Below, one piece after another: positions 1 to 9,356 of a DNA stretch of 34,053 nt. The position numbers and the translations under genes are program-made. The notes below the pieces were generated by a model that worked only from the letters and a program-made list of their open reading frames with translations, was not told where the DNA came from and did not search any database. The number at the start of each line of letters is the position of its first letter. Within the stretch, counting starts at the first letter, position 1. The stretch comes from an uncultured Saprospiraceae bacterium (lineage in GTDB: Bacteria; Bacteroidota; Bacteroidia; Chitinophagales; Saprospiraceae): the NCBI GenBank assembly GCA_938018185.1, contig CALIIW010000058.1:1-34053 (forward strand), written 5' to 3'.

Positions 1-1182
1 ATCGCCGCTATTGGAGTTGCTTCAATGATTTTTAATTTCATTTATTGGAATTTTGGTTTTTTAAGAATGAGTACAACGGGTTTAACGGCCCAGGCTTTTG
101 GTAAAGCAGATTCTGAGCAAATTAGTACGCAACTAGGAAGAGGTCTGTTGTTGGCAATGTCTTTTGGTTTCATTTTGATTCTATTTCATGGGCAAATATT
201 AGATTTTGCACTTTTAAGGATGGAAATAGGTCTAGAAGAGACGAAATTAGTAAAGGACTATTTTGATATTCGGATATGGGCTGCTCCAGCAAGTTTATGT
301 TTATATGTTTTGATGGGTTGGTTTTTTGGATTGCAGAATGCCATACTGCCATTAATTTTAACTGTATCTACTATTTTGCTCAATATTCTCCTAAATTTTC
401 TTTTTGTATTCTATTTTAATTTAGAAGTAGCTGGTTTGGCTTGGGCAACTGTAATCGCTCAATATATTGGACTAGTGATGGCAATTGTTATGATGATAAT
501 TAGATATAAAACATACCTGTCAAATGTGTTTTCAAAGCTCGTATTCAAGTTTAAGGAGTTAAGTCGCTTTATGAAATTGAATTTGGATATTTTTATAAGG
601 ACTGTTTTTTTAACACTAGTCTTTTGGATGATTCACGAATATTCAGCTGATTTTGGAAAAGAAATACTAGCAGTCAATATTATTCTTTTACAATTTATAA
701 ATTGGATGTCCTATGGTGTAGATGGATTTGCATTTGCAGCTGAGAGTATTGTAGGCAAGTACAAAGGTAAATCAGCATCAATTGATTTAATCAAAGCTGT
801 CAAGTTGTGTTTTGCATGGGGTTTTGGCCTCGGTTTATTTTTTAGTGTGTTGTATGGTTTTGGCGCTCCCTATATTTTCAGTCTTTTTACCGATGATGTG
901 AATCTTTTAATAGTTGCAAGGCAATATTTTATTTGGATAATAATTTTACCAGTCGTGGCGACATTTAGCTACTTATGGGATGGTGTATTTGTGGGTCTGA
1001 CAGCCTCTAGATCCATGTTGATTTCGATGGGCATAGCTTTTCTGTGCTTCATGCTATTGTCTTCTTTTGCAAGAGAGACCTATGGAAACCATGGGATATG
1101 GTTGCTTCTATTCGTTTTTCTTTTTGTTAGAGGATTTGTTCAGACGATTATGTTTTGGCAGAAAAAGGAATTGTTAACTTGA
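1..1182 (+). CDS. MATE family efflux transporter, 5'-truncated by window edge
   Basis: This is an integral inner-membrane protein of the MATE (multidrug and toxic compound extrusion) family, in which Na+ or H+ gradients drive export of drugs or metabolites. The frame is open from base 1, so the real start lies upstream; the first internal ATG is at 25. About 393 residues are visible against a usual 440-460, so roughly 50-65 N-terminal residues are missing. Visible support is a series of hydrophobic segments separated by short polar loops, and the family-like stretch RMSTTGLTAQAFGKAD near the visible start, which matches the conserved loop after the first helices of DinF/NorM-like proteins. 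The substrate cannot be inferred. The gene ends just before a strong hairpin shared with the convergent protease gene. The family call is firm; the DinF-like subgroup is a guess. Confidence 0.85.
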   Translation: MAAIGVASMIFNFIYWNFGFLRMSTTGLTAQAFGKADSEQISTQLGRGLLLAMSFGFILILFHGQILDFALLRMEIGLEETKLVKDYFDIRIWAAPASLCLYVLMGWFFGLQNAILPLILTVSTILLNILLNFLFVFYFNLEVAGLAWATVIAQYIGLVMAIVMMIIRYKTYLSNVFSKLVFKFKELSRFMKLNLDIFIRTVFLTLVFWMIHEYSADFGKEILAVNIILLQFINWMSYGVDGFAFAAESIVGKYKGKSASIDLIKAVKLCFAWGFGLGLFFSVLYGFGAPYIFSLFTDDVNLLIVARQYFIWIIILPVVATFSYLWDGVFVGLTASRSMLISMGIAFLCFMLLSSFARETYGNHGIWLLLFVFLFVRGFVQTIMFWQKKELLT

Positions 1183-1227
1183 AAAAAGAAAGGGCAACTT
1201 GTACGTCAAGTTGCCCTTTCTTTTTAT
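1183..1227. terminator. Bidirectional intrinsic terminator, perfect 19-bp stem
   Basis: Bases 1183-1201 and 1207-1225 are perfect reverse complements with a 5-base loop (tacgt). The A-run at the left foot and T-run at the right foot make U-tracts on both strands, so it should stop both the MATE gene and the convergent protease gene. Confidence 0.93.
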
Positions 1228-1239
1228 CTCTTTTAGAAA

Positions 1240-4200
1240 TTACTTTGCAATAGTAAATTTCTTTGTTCCCATATTTAATCCAGAAGACAGCCTTAAAATA
1301 TAAACTGAAGCAGGTAGTTCTGCTACATTAATTTTTGTCTGTCTATCATTTTTATTCAAATCAAAGGATTTTATCAATTGCCCATTCAAGTTGAAAATTT
1401 CTATTTTAGCATCAGAATTTAGTTCTGTTGACAAGTTAACATTCAACCATTCGTTGGTTGGATTTGGAAATAAATCAAACAAGTTTTCTACTACAAGTTC
1501 CTCATTTGATACTGGGCTATCTACCACTTCAATATTAAATTGATGTGTTCCTGTCCAGCCCCCTTCACCATCATTAATAGTAAACAAGAAACTATCTTCT
1601 TCTGCAGAAGATCCGTCATGGGTATATTTTATGTGATTGTAAGTAACGTGAGCTTGGTGGAAAGTATCTCCAACATTGAGGTCATCTCCATCATCTAATT
1701 TGAGACTTCCATTTTTTGGTATTGAAACTAAAGTGTAGACCAATTTCCAATCCGGATTTACATTGTCTTCAACATAAAGATATTCTCTATCCACAAAATT
1801 GTAGTCCCCTTGATTGACTGGCATGACAACATTCGTAAGAAGTTGTGGATTACTTAAATTAACATTGGCACAAAATTCTAAGGTCCAATCCTCTATTTTA
1901 CCGCCACCACCGGCATTGTTGTCTTTAATTATAAGCTCCCAGATGCCTTCTGTACTTTTGCCTATAAAAGCATCCAGGCTTTCATGAGGACTAAAAACTC
2001 CAGTTGGAGGACAAGTTATTTCAGTCAATGCATCTTGATCTAAATCAAGAGTGAAAGAGAATTCAGAACTTCCGCAATCATTTTTCACTAAGGTAACAGT
2101 TGTACTATCTGGCGACATTAGTATCAATTCTAAATCAGAAAAGTACTGGTGGTAGCCTTTAAGATTTCTGATGTTAATGTCATTGATTACACCATCTTCG
2201 AAAATGTTAATTTTTGAGACCAAGTTTGCTGTGGAGGATTGTGAAATATTTATAGGTGTATCTTCACTAGGATTAGTTTTACAACTGAGAGATTCCGTAT
2301 GGAATGCATTAATTGCCGAAGCTTCTCCTGTACCACATTCATTCTGTGGGATAAGCCTCCAATAATATAAAGTACTAACGTCTAAAAGATTGCTTAAACT
2401 AATTTGATCATTTACTACACCTGATTCAGTTTGAACAATATATTCAGCTTTGAAAGATGGATTCGTTGCGAGCTCGAATATATAAGAATTGGCATCTTCG
2501 CTCAATATCCAAGAAAAGCTTGGATTTGAACTAAGTCCAGAGGTGCCATCAACTGGTTCCAAGAGTGCCAAATCACTAAAATCATTTGAAACAGGATTAA
2601 GAGTTATGGTTCTAAATGAGGTGTCTGCACCCATAGCCACGGCTTGAAGGGTTAGATTGATAACATCTTCAGATACATAGTTCGATAGGTCGATGGTAAT
2701 AGTTGCATTTTCAGAAGGCTGAATATTAGTGTTATTAAAATCCACAGTTACATTCGTTGGAAGCCCGTCAATAATACTCAATTCAATCTCTTCAGAAAAG
2801 TCTAAAAGAGAACCACTACTTACTTCTATTTCTACTACTGCAGGAAGACAAACATCAAGTTCTTGTGGAGAGACATTTAAGGAATATCCTGGTGCTGAAG
2901 GAGCTAATATTGGAAAATCGTTATTTGAAATATCAAAGAATATATTATCAGAAGCTTTGATTTTTAAACGTCCTTCATTAGTTACAAAGTCTGGTACAAC
3001 AATAAATTCTGAACCGTCATTTCTAGTTCTTGCCAATATAGTATCTGGAAAGTTGAATGCTCCATCAACTGATAAAATGATGTCAACAAACTTACAATTT
3101 ACAGGTGCATTATCGGTATTTGATACATCCCAAGTAATTTCTTGATACTTTCCTACTTCAAGTGGGTGATTTAGATTGTTAGGTGTTAATACTCTAAAAG
3201 GACCTGCATTTCCAGCAGCATTAAATTCCACTTCTTCCCAAACAACGCCACCTCCTTCTATATTGTTATCTCTCACGACGCAGGTGAAATCCATTTTTCG
3301 TGTACTCTTTGGCAATGTTTCTTTTATGTCTCCTTGATTGTTTCTTAAGATACTCATTCTAGGAAAAACCCTTGTTGGGCTTGGTGAAGGAGGAAAAGAT
3401 CTTATCAGAGGGGCGTTAAAACTATCGACCCCTAAATTTACTGCAGGTCCCAAATTAAATTGTTCCCAGCAATAAGTTAAAACATCTCCTTCGGTGTCCG
3501 TAGCTATAGCAGTTAATTCAAATGGGGTATAGCTAGGTATATAGAAACCATTTGTATAGGGTAAAGATAATATAGGTTCTAAGTTATCTGTTGGTGCATT
3601 CATAGAACAATTTCCTGCTCCATCTCTGCTCCAAAAATGAAAATCTTCCAATGAGCCAACATTGTAATAGTCATCGCCTCTACCTTCTACATTGTTTTCT
3701 GATCCACAAGAGCCAGCATAAGACATAATGGTAGAGCCCGAGCCTGGCTCGTAAGCATTTTCTCCAGAACGTTGTTGTTCACTGCCCGGACAATTATTCC
3801 AGCTATGTCCAACAGTAAATTGATGTCCTATCTCATGCGCCATTATTTGTGTAACGATACTTTCAATATTACTTGTAAAGTGGCAAGTCACTCCTCTCAT
3901 TTTACCAGGAGTACAAACATTTCCACCTGCTACTCCTCCAACATCACTACAGCCATTGGTGAACACATGACCTACATCATAAAATTGAGATACAATTCCT
4001 GATTGCAAAAAAGCACTTTCATTTTGATTTAGTAGTTCACGTCCCAGATTCGCTTGAGTATAAGGATCTGTTGAAGGATCTAGGTATACAAGGTTGTCAT
4101 TTAATTCAATGAGCTGCATCCTAAGACTGTTCTCCAATTCAAAAATTTGATTTAATCTGTTTATCGCTGTGTTGAAAGAAGCATTAACCAATTCGAGGGT

Positions 4201-4893
4201 ACCGCCATGTGTGCTACCATATTCTCCGGTACAGGCAAGTGCCAATCTATAAGTTCTCATGACAACAGGTTCCATTCTTTTAGAACGTGCTTCTAAAGCA
4301 TCCTTTTTTTCATTTTGATAGTTTTCATCTTTTATAAAGTCTTCACTATTGTATCCACAAGAAAGTACTGGCAGTGTATTGTGTGCTCTATCAACTTCAT
4401 TTGTGTTATAAACAGAATAATATTCCACATCACCTTTACTATATGGGTCGATATAAACTTTCCCCTCTAAGGTGTGTATCGATCCATGAAATCCATTTGG
4501 GGAATAATCAAATCTTATGCTTAACAATCTATTGTCAACTCCAATCCCCTTATATGATTTTATGTTTGGATATTTAGCTGCTAGTCCTGGAGCAAATACA
4601 GGAGATTCCTGCACATCAAAAGCATGGATACTACCATCAGGCAAAGGAAAACTGATTCTAATTGGTTTAATATTATTAGAAGTATGCTCCATTGGTGCCT
4701 TTTGTAAGACATATTTCAATTGATCAAAATCAAGATTGAAATATTTTGCTTTCGTTGGTGGCGCAAAATATTCTTTGTTTTTTTGGATTGGGATGTAAGA
4801 TTCCGATAGCTGTTTCCATAAGTTTATAGATTGGCCAAAAGAATTAAATTGTAATCCGAAGAAGAGGATAAGGATAGGGTAGTAAATTTTCAT
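1240..4893 (-). CDS. Secreted reprolysin-type zinc metalloprotease with P domain and T9SS type A sorting domain
   Basis: Predicted secreted or surface protease of 1217 residues. Order: signal peptide (about 1-20), propeptide-like region to about 205, metzincin catalytic domain about 209-430, a long Ig/FnIII-like middle (an FnIII-like unit near 778-866), a proprotein-convertase P domain about 893-1008, a cadherin-like unit about 1030-1125, and a T9SS type A C-terminal domain about 1139-1217 starting LFPNPTNEWL. The zinc site is HEIGHQFTVGH at 353-363 (zinc ligands His353, His357, His363; catalytic Glu354). It is followed by a Met-turn, TIMSYAG, at about 388-394. This matches the reprolysin_4-like peptidases common in Bacteroidota. 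Export would be by Sec, then T9SS with removal of the C-terminal domain. The substrate is unknown. It lies 98 bases downstream of the barrel protein gene on the same strand but has its own promoter candidate. Confidence 0.93.
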   Translation of the reverse strand: MKIYYPILILFFGLQFNSFGQSINLWKQLSESYIPIQKNKEYFAPPTKAKYFNLDFDQLKYVLQKAPMEHTSNNIKPIRISFPLPDGSIHAFDVQESPVFAPGLAAKYPNIKSYKGIGVDNRLLSIRFDYSPNGFHGSIHTLEGKVYIDPYSKGDVEYYSVYNTNEVDRAHNTLPVLSCGYNSEDFIKDENYQNEKKDALEARSKRMEPVVMRTYRLALACTGEYGSTHGGTLELVNASFNTAINRLNQIFELENSLRMQLIELNDNLVYLDPSTDPYTQANLGRELLNQNESAFLQSGIVSQFYDVGHVFTNGCSDVGGVAGGNVCTPGKMRGVTCHFTSNIESIVTQIMAHEIGHQFTVGHSWNNCPGSEQQRSGENAYEPGSGSTIMSYAGSCGSENNVEGRGDDYYNVGSLEDFHFWSRDGAGNCSMNAPTDNLEPILSLPYTNGFYIPSYTPFELTAIATDTEGDVLTYCWEQFNLGPAVNLGVDSFNAPLIRSFPPSPSPTRVFPRMSILRNNQGDIKETLPKSTRKMDFTCVVRDNNIEGGGVVWEEVEFNAAGNAGPFRVLTPNNLNHPLEVGKYQEITWDVSNTDNAPVNCKFVDIILSVDGAFNFPDTILARTRNDGSEFIVVPDFVTNEGRLKIKASDNIFFDISNNDFPILAPSAPGYSLNVSPQELDVCLPAVVEIEVSSGSLLDFSEEIELSIIDGLPTNVTVDFNNTNIQPSENATITIDLSNYVSEDVINLTLQAVAMGADTSFRTITLNPVSNDFSDLALLEPVDGTSGLSSNPSFSWILSEDANSYIFELATNPSFKAEYIVQTESGVVNDQISLSNLLDVSTLYYWRLIPQNECGTGEASAINAFHTESLSCKTNPSEDTPINISQSSTANLVSKINIFEDGVINDINIRNLKGYHQYFSDLELILMSPDSTTVTLVKNDCGSSEFSFTLDLDQDALTEITCPPTGVFSPHESLDAFIGKSTEGIWELIIKDNNAGGGGKIEDWTLEFCANVNLSNPQLLTNVVMPVNQGDYNFVDREYLYVEDNVNPDWKLVYTLVSIPKNGSLKLDDGDDLNVGDTFHQAHVTYNHIKYTHDGSSAEEDSFLFTINDGEGGWTGTHQFNIEVVDSPVSNEELVVENLFDLFPNPTNEWLNVNLSTELNSDAKIEIFNLNGQLIKSFDLNKNDRQTKINVAELPASVYILRLSSGLNMGTKKFTIAK

Positions 4894-4919
4894 TTTATAA
4901 ATATATTTATATGTGGTTC

Positions 4920-4927
4920 CAAAGATA
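4920..4927 (-). promoter_or_regulatory. Candidate -7 box (TATCTTTG) for the metalloprotease gene
   Basis: On the minus strand this is an exact TAnnTTTG match to the Bacteroidota sigma-A -7 element, 26 bases upstream of the ATG at 4893. The nearest upstream TTG is about 25 bases away, longer than the usual spacing of about 20, so the -33 element is uncertain. Confidence 0.45.
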
Positions 4928-4991
4928 ATCCTTAATTAGAGTTTTAATTATACAATTGCAGACTATTGGTCGAAAATGCAAGATTTTTTGT

Positions 4992-7900
4992 CTAAAAAGA
5001 TGCTTTTAATTGTATATCTCCCAAATGAACGACAGGAAGTTCTCCTGTTTTTCTGCCTTCATAAGCTATTGACAAGATTAAATTTTTTGCAAGTTTTTGA
5101 TTTGCTTGTAAATTCCATTGGTAATTCTTTCCTCTTCTTAAGCCATCTAACATTTCAAAAGCTATCGGATTATTCTGATCACCATCAAAATTAATCTTAC
5201 TATATGTCATTGTGCCAGTCAGACTTAGGTTGATTTCTTTTTGATAAGTTAAGCTAGCCTCAATGCTATGTCTCTTCAATTGCTCTCCTTCCTCTTTAAG
5301 GACATTTAGTTCTCTCAAATAGTTGTAAGCAATATTAGATTTTAATTTTTTATTTAATAAAATTTGAAGAGCAGGTTTCAAATTAGAGTATTCAATCTTG
5401 TAATTTTTCGCTTCAAAGAAAGTGACATTCTTTTCTTTTGAACCAAAGGAAGCATCTGTTGTTTGCCTTAAGACATCACTTACCTTTATTTGATAATGCA
5501 GAAACCTTTCAAAAGTGACATTAGATTCTGAACCAATGTCCAAAATGCTTTTATTTTGAATTTGATAAAGACCAACAAAAGCATCAAATTTGGGATTCCC
5601 TCGATCAAAAAACAAGGTGTTTCTTAGCAAAGAACTTGAACTGATTAATTCATTATTTTCAATTTTAAATAAAAAGGGATTCCAAGCTTCATTCGAAAAA
5701 TCTCCCATAGTTTTTCTATTAATTTTAATATTCGATAGAGAAGAAAATTTCAACAAAGTTTTACCTATCACTGACTTAGGAGAAAACAATAATTTTGGAT
5801 TTATTGTTAAACTTTCGTTGAATAAAACATTATTGGTTTGGATGTAATCATTTGTAGGCAAAGACAATCTTACAAAGATGGCTTGATCTGGATTAGGAGC
5901 GATTTCAAATTCATTTATTTGTTGTAGAGAATCTAAATTGTAATCAATCCATTGATAAATTCCAAGACCTGGTTCTACTTCGATATAAGTATATCTGACT
6001 CTACTTTCTTGACCGGACCCAAGTTCGTATGTTGTGACAGATTGCAAACCTCCTTTCCATAAATTTAATTTGTATTCGAGGCGACCTAGAAAAGATTTTT
6101 TTGCTGTTTCTGCTATTATATCAGAATCAATGATGTCAAGGTTTCTATAGTTGAAAATCCAATTTAGATTAGATTTGTTTTGATCTTTAAGATGTCCTTT
6201 ATAAGAAATGTTTAAAGCATCTGTGGCAAGTTTTAATACATTACTACTTGGAGACTGATCCGTTCTTTTTCCAAAACTAAAATGATGATGAAATTTATTT
6301 TCTTCAGGATTTGCAATGTAAAAGTTATACGATTCAAATTGAAAACTATTTTCTTTTAAATCATTATTCAGTGTTTTTCGATTATTGTTTTCTTGCAAGT
6401 ACTCTAAGCCTATTTTCCAGGATTTTAGTTTTTCAAATGTATAATACGAATGTAAATATGGTCTTAAAAATAAACTTTTTTCATTGTTTGAATTTGTCTG
6501 CAGCAGTGTTGTTCTTGTTTCAAAAAAAAATGATTTGATATTTAATTCTGCCTCGATCTCATGGTTAAATCCTTGGTAATTGGCTTCTTGAATCAAACTA
6601 TTTAACTGGTATTTTACTTTGTATAAATCTGATTTATTTAAACCAATAAATGCTTTACTAAGGTGCTCTATGGTGTTTATTGTCGGATCTACATTCCAAT
6701 CCCTTTCAAATTCTGTTGCTCGATATGGATTTAAGGCTGAAAAATTTTGAGAAGCATATTCATAGTGCATGCCAGCATTCAATAGTAGATCTTTTTCATT
6801 TAGTTTTTTATGATAATTTAACTTAGTATAAAGCCCAAGTCCATGGTTGTCTTTATTATCTTTTTTTGCGTATCTATTTTGATCTTTTGTGCTCCATGAG
6901 GCTTCTGAGTTTATACTTAAAGCATCATTGATCTTATAAGAATTTGCCACTGAGATTAACCGGTTTAATTTTGGGCCAGTAAGTATGATTACAGGCTCAA
7001 AATCACCCTGAGGAATGCCATTCACTGGGCTGACCCAACGGTAGGAATATCCATTCGAAAAACTTTGTGACAGCACATAATTTCCTTGATTGGGACCAAG
7101 TTGGCTAAATTGTGCAGTTACTAATTTTGCATCTGGATTAACTGAAAATACTAAGATACTATCATAGGTAATTTCATTTACAATGCTATCCTTAAATAGG
7201 TAAGTTATGGGATTGTCCGGAGTTGATTCATCAACTGGCTTTATGCCATCAAAATAATTTCCTTCTAGGTCGTCTCCTTGATTTGAAAGAAATAATTTTT
7301 GATTGACATCAAGGTCATTAATCCCTGAAGAACTTTTGTTGTCTTGTTCAGAATAAATTTGGATTCTTGTACTGAACTTTTCTCCAACCAAGGTATTTGA
7401 CACTTCAAATGCTGATCGGACGTAATCTTGATTGTTGTATTCAAAATCAGCGATGATCCTGCTGTCTTTTGTGATGAGTCTATTTGCTGTAAATGTAATT
7501 TCAGCTCTATTGTAATCTATGGTATAATCCTCTTCAATACCACGAGTCAATAGAAAACCATCAATGTATATTTTTTCAGTTGCAGCTATGACAAAAATGA
7601 AGTTTTCTCCTTCCGTACCGTTCAGCTTATAAGGTCCTTGATTTCCTTCTATTTGATTGATTACAGCACGATTAAATTTTCCTTTTGCGATGGCGAAACT
7701 TGCTCTACTATTGGATTGAAGATCATTGTTAAGAATTAGATTGTTTTCATAACTGGCACCTTGGAATTTTTTGTAGTATTTTGTAAAGTAAGAATCCAAG
7801 GATTGGATTTCGTAATCTCCTGCAATCAACTTGTGCTGGTCTTTCTCCAATTGGACGTAAACTTTATCAAAATCTCTTAATTGCTGTGTATTACCTTCAG

Positions 7901-8459
7901 GCTGTAAAGGGATATTTTGATCAGAAAAAGCAGCTGCAATTTTTATCCCATCGCCAAAAGTTCCAGACATTTGTAAATCAAGAGCAGAGTTTAGTATTAA
8001 GTCTTGTTTGTTACCAAGACTCATCCCTCTTGTTATGGAACCTGCATAGTTTATATTTTCCTCTTGAAGAATGTTTATTTCTTTTTCAAATTCTTCTTCA
8101 TTTTCAGCAAGCGGTGTTCTAGAGATTAAGGCAGAATCTCTAAGGGATAATTTGTTGAAAATGGGATCATTTAAATATCTATAGGTTAATAAAACAAATT
8201 CAGGTCTATTTGGCGAAAGCCAAATGATAGCTGATTCATTAATAGTGTAATTTTTGGGATCTATAAATTTTGTTGTCCTTAGATCAGTGAGTTTTATACT
8301 GTGTTCAAAAAAGGAGGAATGTGCTAAGTGAATGGTGTCTTTTTTTGTTTGGATTTTGATCTTATGTATATTGCTCATTAAATCTTGTGCATAAGAACGA
8401 GTAGGCCCAAATAGGAGGGAAAGGAGTACTACAATTAGGCTGTTCTTAAGAATTCTCAA
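4992..8459 (-). CDS. Large outer-membrane beta-barrel protein of unknown function
   Basis: I recognise this as a conserved large Bacteroidota outer-membrane protein, but I do not know a function. Its 1155 residues start with a signal peptide (about 1-24, ending SYA before Gln25). A conserved N-terminal part (about 135-350) contains ITRGMSLGNKQD, NIPLQPEGNTQQLRDFDKVY near 182-201, GNQGPYKLNGTEGE and TEKIYIDG; similar phrases occur in other large barrel proteins of the phylum, and I recall a distant likeness to parts of SprA. The remainder is alternating polar/hydrophobic strands with aromatic girdles, and the protein ends in Phe (QLKASF), the usual C-terminal signature of a BAM-assembled barrel. 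It is not a TonB receptor by any visible plug motif. The start is supported by the signal peptide. It is divergent from the bS21 operon. Confidence 0.72.
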   Translation of the reverse strand: MRILKNSLIVVLLSLLFGPTRSYAQDLMSNIHKIKIQTKKDTIHLAHSSFFEHSIKLTDLRTTKFIDPKNYTINESAIIWLSPNRPEFVLLTYRYLNDPIFNKLSLRDSALISRTPLAENEEEFEKEINILQEENINYAGSITRGMSLGNKQDLILNSALDLQMSGTFGDGIKIAAAFSDQNIPLQPEGNTQQLRDFDKVYVQLEKDQHKLIAGDYEIQSLDSYFTKYYKKFQGASYENNLILNNDLQSNSRASFAIAKGKFNRAVINQIEGNQGPYKLNGTEGENFIFVIAATEKIYIDGFLLTRGIEEDYTIDYNRAEITFTANRLITKDSRIIADFEYNNQDYVRSAFEVSNTLVGEKFSTRIQIYSEQDNKSSSGINDLDVNQKLFLSNQGDDLEGNYFDGIKPVDESTPDNPITYLFKDSIVNEITYDSILVFSVNPDAKLVTAQFSQLGPNQGNYVLSQSFSNGYSYRWVSPVNGIPQGDFEPVIILTGPKLNRLISVANSYKINDALSINSEASWSTKDQNRYAKKDNKDNHGLGLYTKLNYHKKLNEKDLLLNAGMHYEYASQNFSALNPYRATEFERDWNVDPTINTIEHLSKAFIGLNKSDLYKVKYQLNSLIQEANYQGFNHEIEAELNIKSFFFETRTTLLQTNSNNEKSLFLRPYLHSYYTFEKLKSWKIGLEYLQENNNRKTLNNDLKENSFQFESYNFYIANPEENKFHHHFSFGKRTDQSPSSNVLKLATDALNISYKGHLKDQNKSNLNWIFNYRNLDIIDSDIIAETAKKSFLGRLEYKLNLWKGGLQSVTTYELGSGQESRVRYTYIEVEPGLGIYQWIDYNLDSLQQINEFEIAPNPDQAIFVRLSLPTNDYIQTNNVLFNESLTINPKLLFSPKSVIGKTLLKFSSLSNIKINRKTMGDFSNEAWNPFLFKIENNELISSSSLLRNTLFFDRGNPKFDAFVGLYQIQNKSILDIGSESNVTFERFLHYQIKVSDVLRQTTDASFGSKEKNVTFFEAKNYKIEYSNLKPALQILLNKKLKSNIAYNYLRELNVLKEEGEQLKRHSIEASLTYQKEINLSLTGTMTYSKINFDGDQNNPIAFEMLDGLRRGKNYQWNLQANQKLAKNLILSIAYEGRKTGELPVVHLGDIQLKASF

Positions 8460-8534
8460 ATAATGAAAGTAAGATTAGAATAATATAAAGCTATATTAGA
8501 ACGTTAAATAAGCAGGTAAATTTTTAAGGTCATT

Positions 8535-8542
8535 CAAAATTA
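8535..8542 (-). promoter_or_regulatory. Candidate -7 box (TAATTTTG) for the barrel protein gene
   Basis: Exact TAnnTTTG on the minus strand, 75 bases upstream of the start at 8459. I see no TTG at the right distance for a -33 element, so confidence is low. Confidence 0.3.
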
Positions 8543-8752
8543 ATTGGCATTTGTCCCTTAGCTAACGAATTAAAAGTCATTGATTTTCAATGTTTTGATA
8601 CCTAAAATGAACAAAAAGAGCATTTATTTTGTTATAATTGCGTCCTTTATAATCAAAAAATCGTATTTCTCATAAATATATATGTCAAATAACCCGATTT
8701 ATTTCTCATTATAAAATGTGGAAATAACACAAATATTGTAATTACTTAACTA

Positions 8753-9106
8753 ATGAAAGAAACAGAAATTTACGAAAGAGCAATAAAATGGGCTGAAAAG
8801 CATGGAGTATCAGCTATAAAGGCTAATACTGATAATTACGAAAGGCCTTCTGGTTTCAAGAACTCTAAAAATGATGAATCTGTTATTCCTGATATTACTG
8901 GGACTAAGAGAGGATCTATATGCTATGTTGAAATAGCTGATAAATCTGAAGATTCTTCAGAAACTGCCTCAAAATGGAAATTATTAGGAAATATAGCTTC
9001 CATGAAGAACGGAAGGCTATTCGTTTTGGCTCCTAGAGGTTGCAAATCGTTTGCAGATAATCTTGTAAAGGATAATAATATAAGTGCTGAAGTTGTCAGC
9101 TTGTAA
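8753..9106 (+). CDS. Conserved hypothetical protein, PD-(D/E)XK-like signature (117 aa)
   Basis: Small soluble protein without signal peptide or membrane segment. I recall similar small proteins in Bacteroidota but no assigned function. The residues that stand out are Pro46-Asp47 followed 13 residues later by Glu60 in the strand YVEIADK, then Lys64, a short helix SKWKLL, and the strand LFVLAPRG with a downstream helix. This order resembles the core of the restriction-endonuclease-like PD-(D/E)XK fold (PD...E.x.K), although the spacing Glu-x-x-x-Lys differs from the canonical ExK and may mean an inactive or divergent member. It is the first gene of a run of three with gaps of 22 and 15 bases ending in bS21, so co-transcription is likely. 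No Shine-Dalgarno precedes the ATG. Confidence 0.7.
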   Translation: MKETEIYERAIKWAEKHGVSAIKANTDNYERPSGFKNSKNDESVIPDITGTKRGSICYVEIADKSEDSSETASKWKLLGNIASMKNGRLFVLAPRGCKSFADNLVKDNNISAEVVSL

Positions 9107-9128
9107 TTTATTTAATAAATAATGTGAT

Positions 9129-9341
9129 ATGCGAAAGAAGAATTTTAAATTTGCAAAAGGAATGTACTACTTCAATGTAAGAAGTGGGCAACAAAATATA
9201 ACTATAAAGCGTCCAGTTAAAGCAGAAGCTTTGCAAGCCTACTTCAGTTATGTAGAAATTGGTAAGGATTGTGAGTGGTTAGGCGTTTTTAATGGTAAAA
9301 AATTCGATGAATCTTCATCACCTAATAAAGCAGTAGCGTAA
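9129..9341 (+). CDS. Small conserved hypothetical protein upstream of bS21 (70 aa)
   Basis: I do not recognise this protein. It has 70 residues, is basic at the N-terminus (MRKKNFKFAKG), has no signal peptide, and contains two strand-like stretches (YYFNVRSGQQNITIKRPV and ECEWLGVFNGKKF-like region around residues 48-59, with Cys48 and Trp50). The C-terminal tail is polar and probably disordered. Its position between the 117-residue protein (22 bases upstream) and bS21 (15 bases downstream) makes it a likely member of a translation-linked operon, but a role in translation is only an inference from place. Reality as a gene is supported by the tight spacing, consistent strand and non-overlap with any other good frame. 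Confidence 0.65.
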   Translation: MRKKNFKFAKGMYYFNVRSGQQNITIKRPVKAEALQAYFSYVEIGKDCEWLGVFNGKKFDESSSPNKAVA

Positions 9342-9356
9342 TAAGTTAATTATTTT

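Noticed and set aside
2729-3145. 138-codon plus-strand ORF antisense to the metalloprotease
   Set aside because: It lies fully inside a well-supported gene with clear domains on the other strand, shows no recognisable domain, and has Ser/Thr-rich shadow composition.
8607-8675. 22-codon ORF starting MNKKSIYFVI in the divergent intergenic region
   Set aside because: It is short and hydrophobic, has no Shine-Dalgarno or promoter match at the right distance, and no structure around it. Chance in AT-rich DNA is the simpler explanation.
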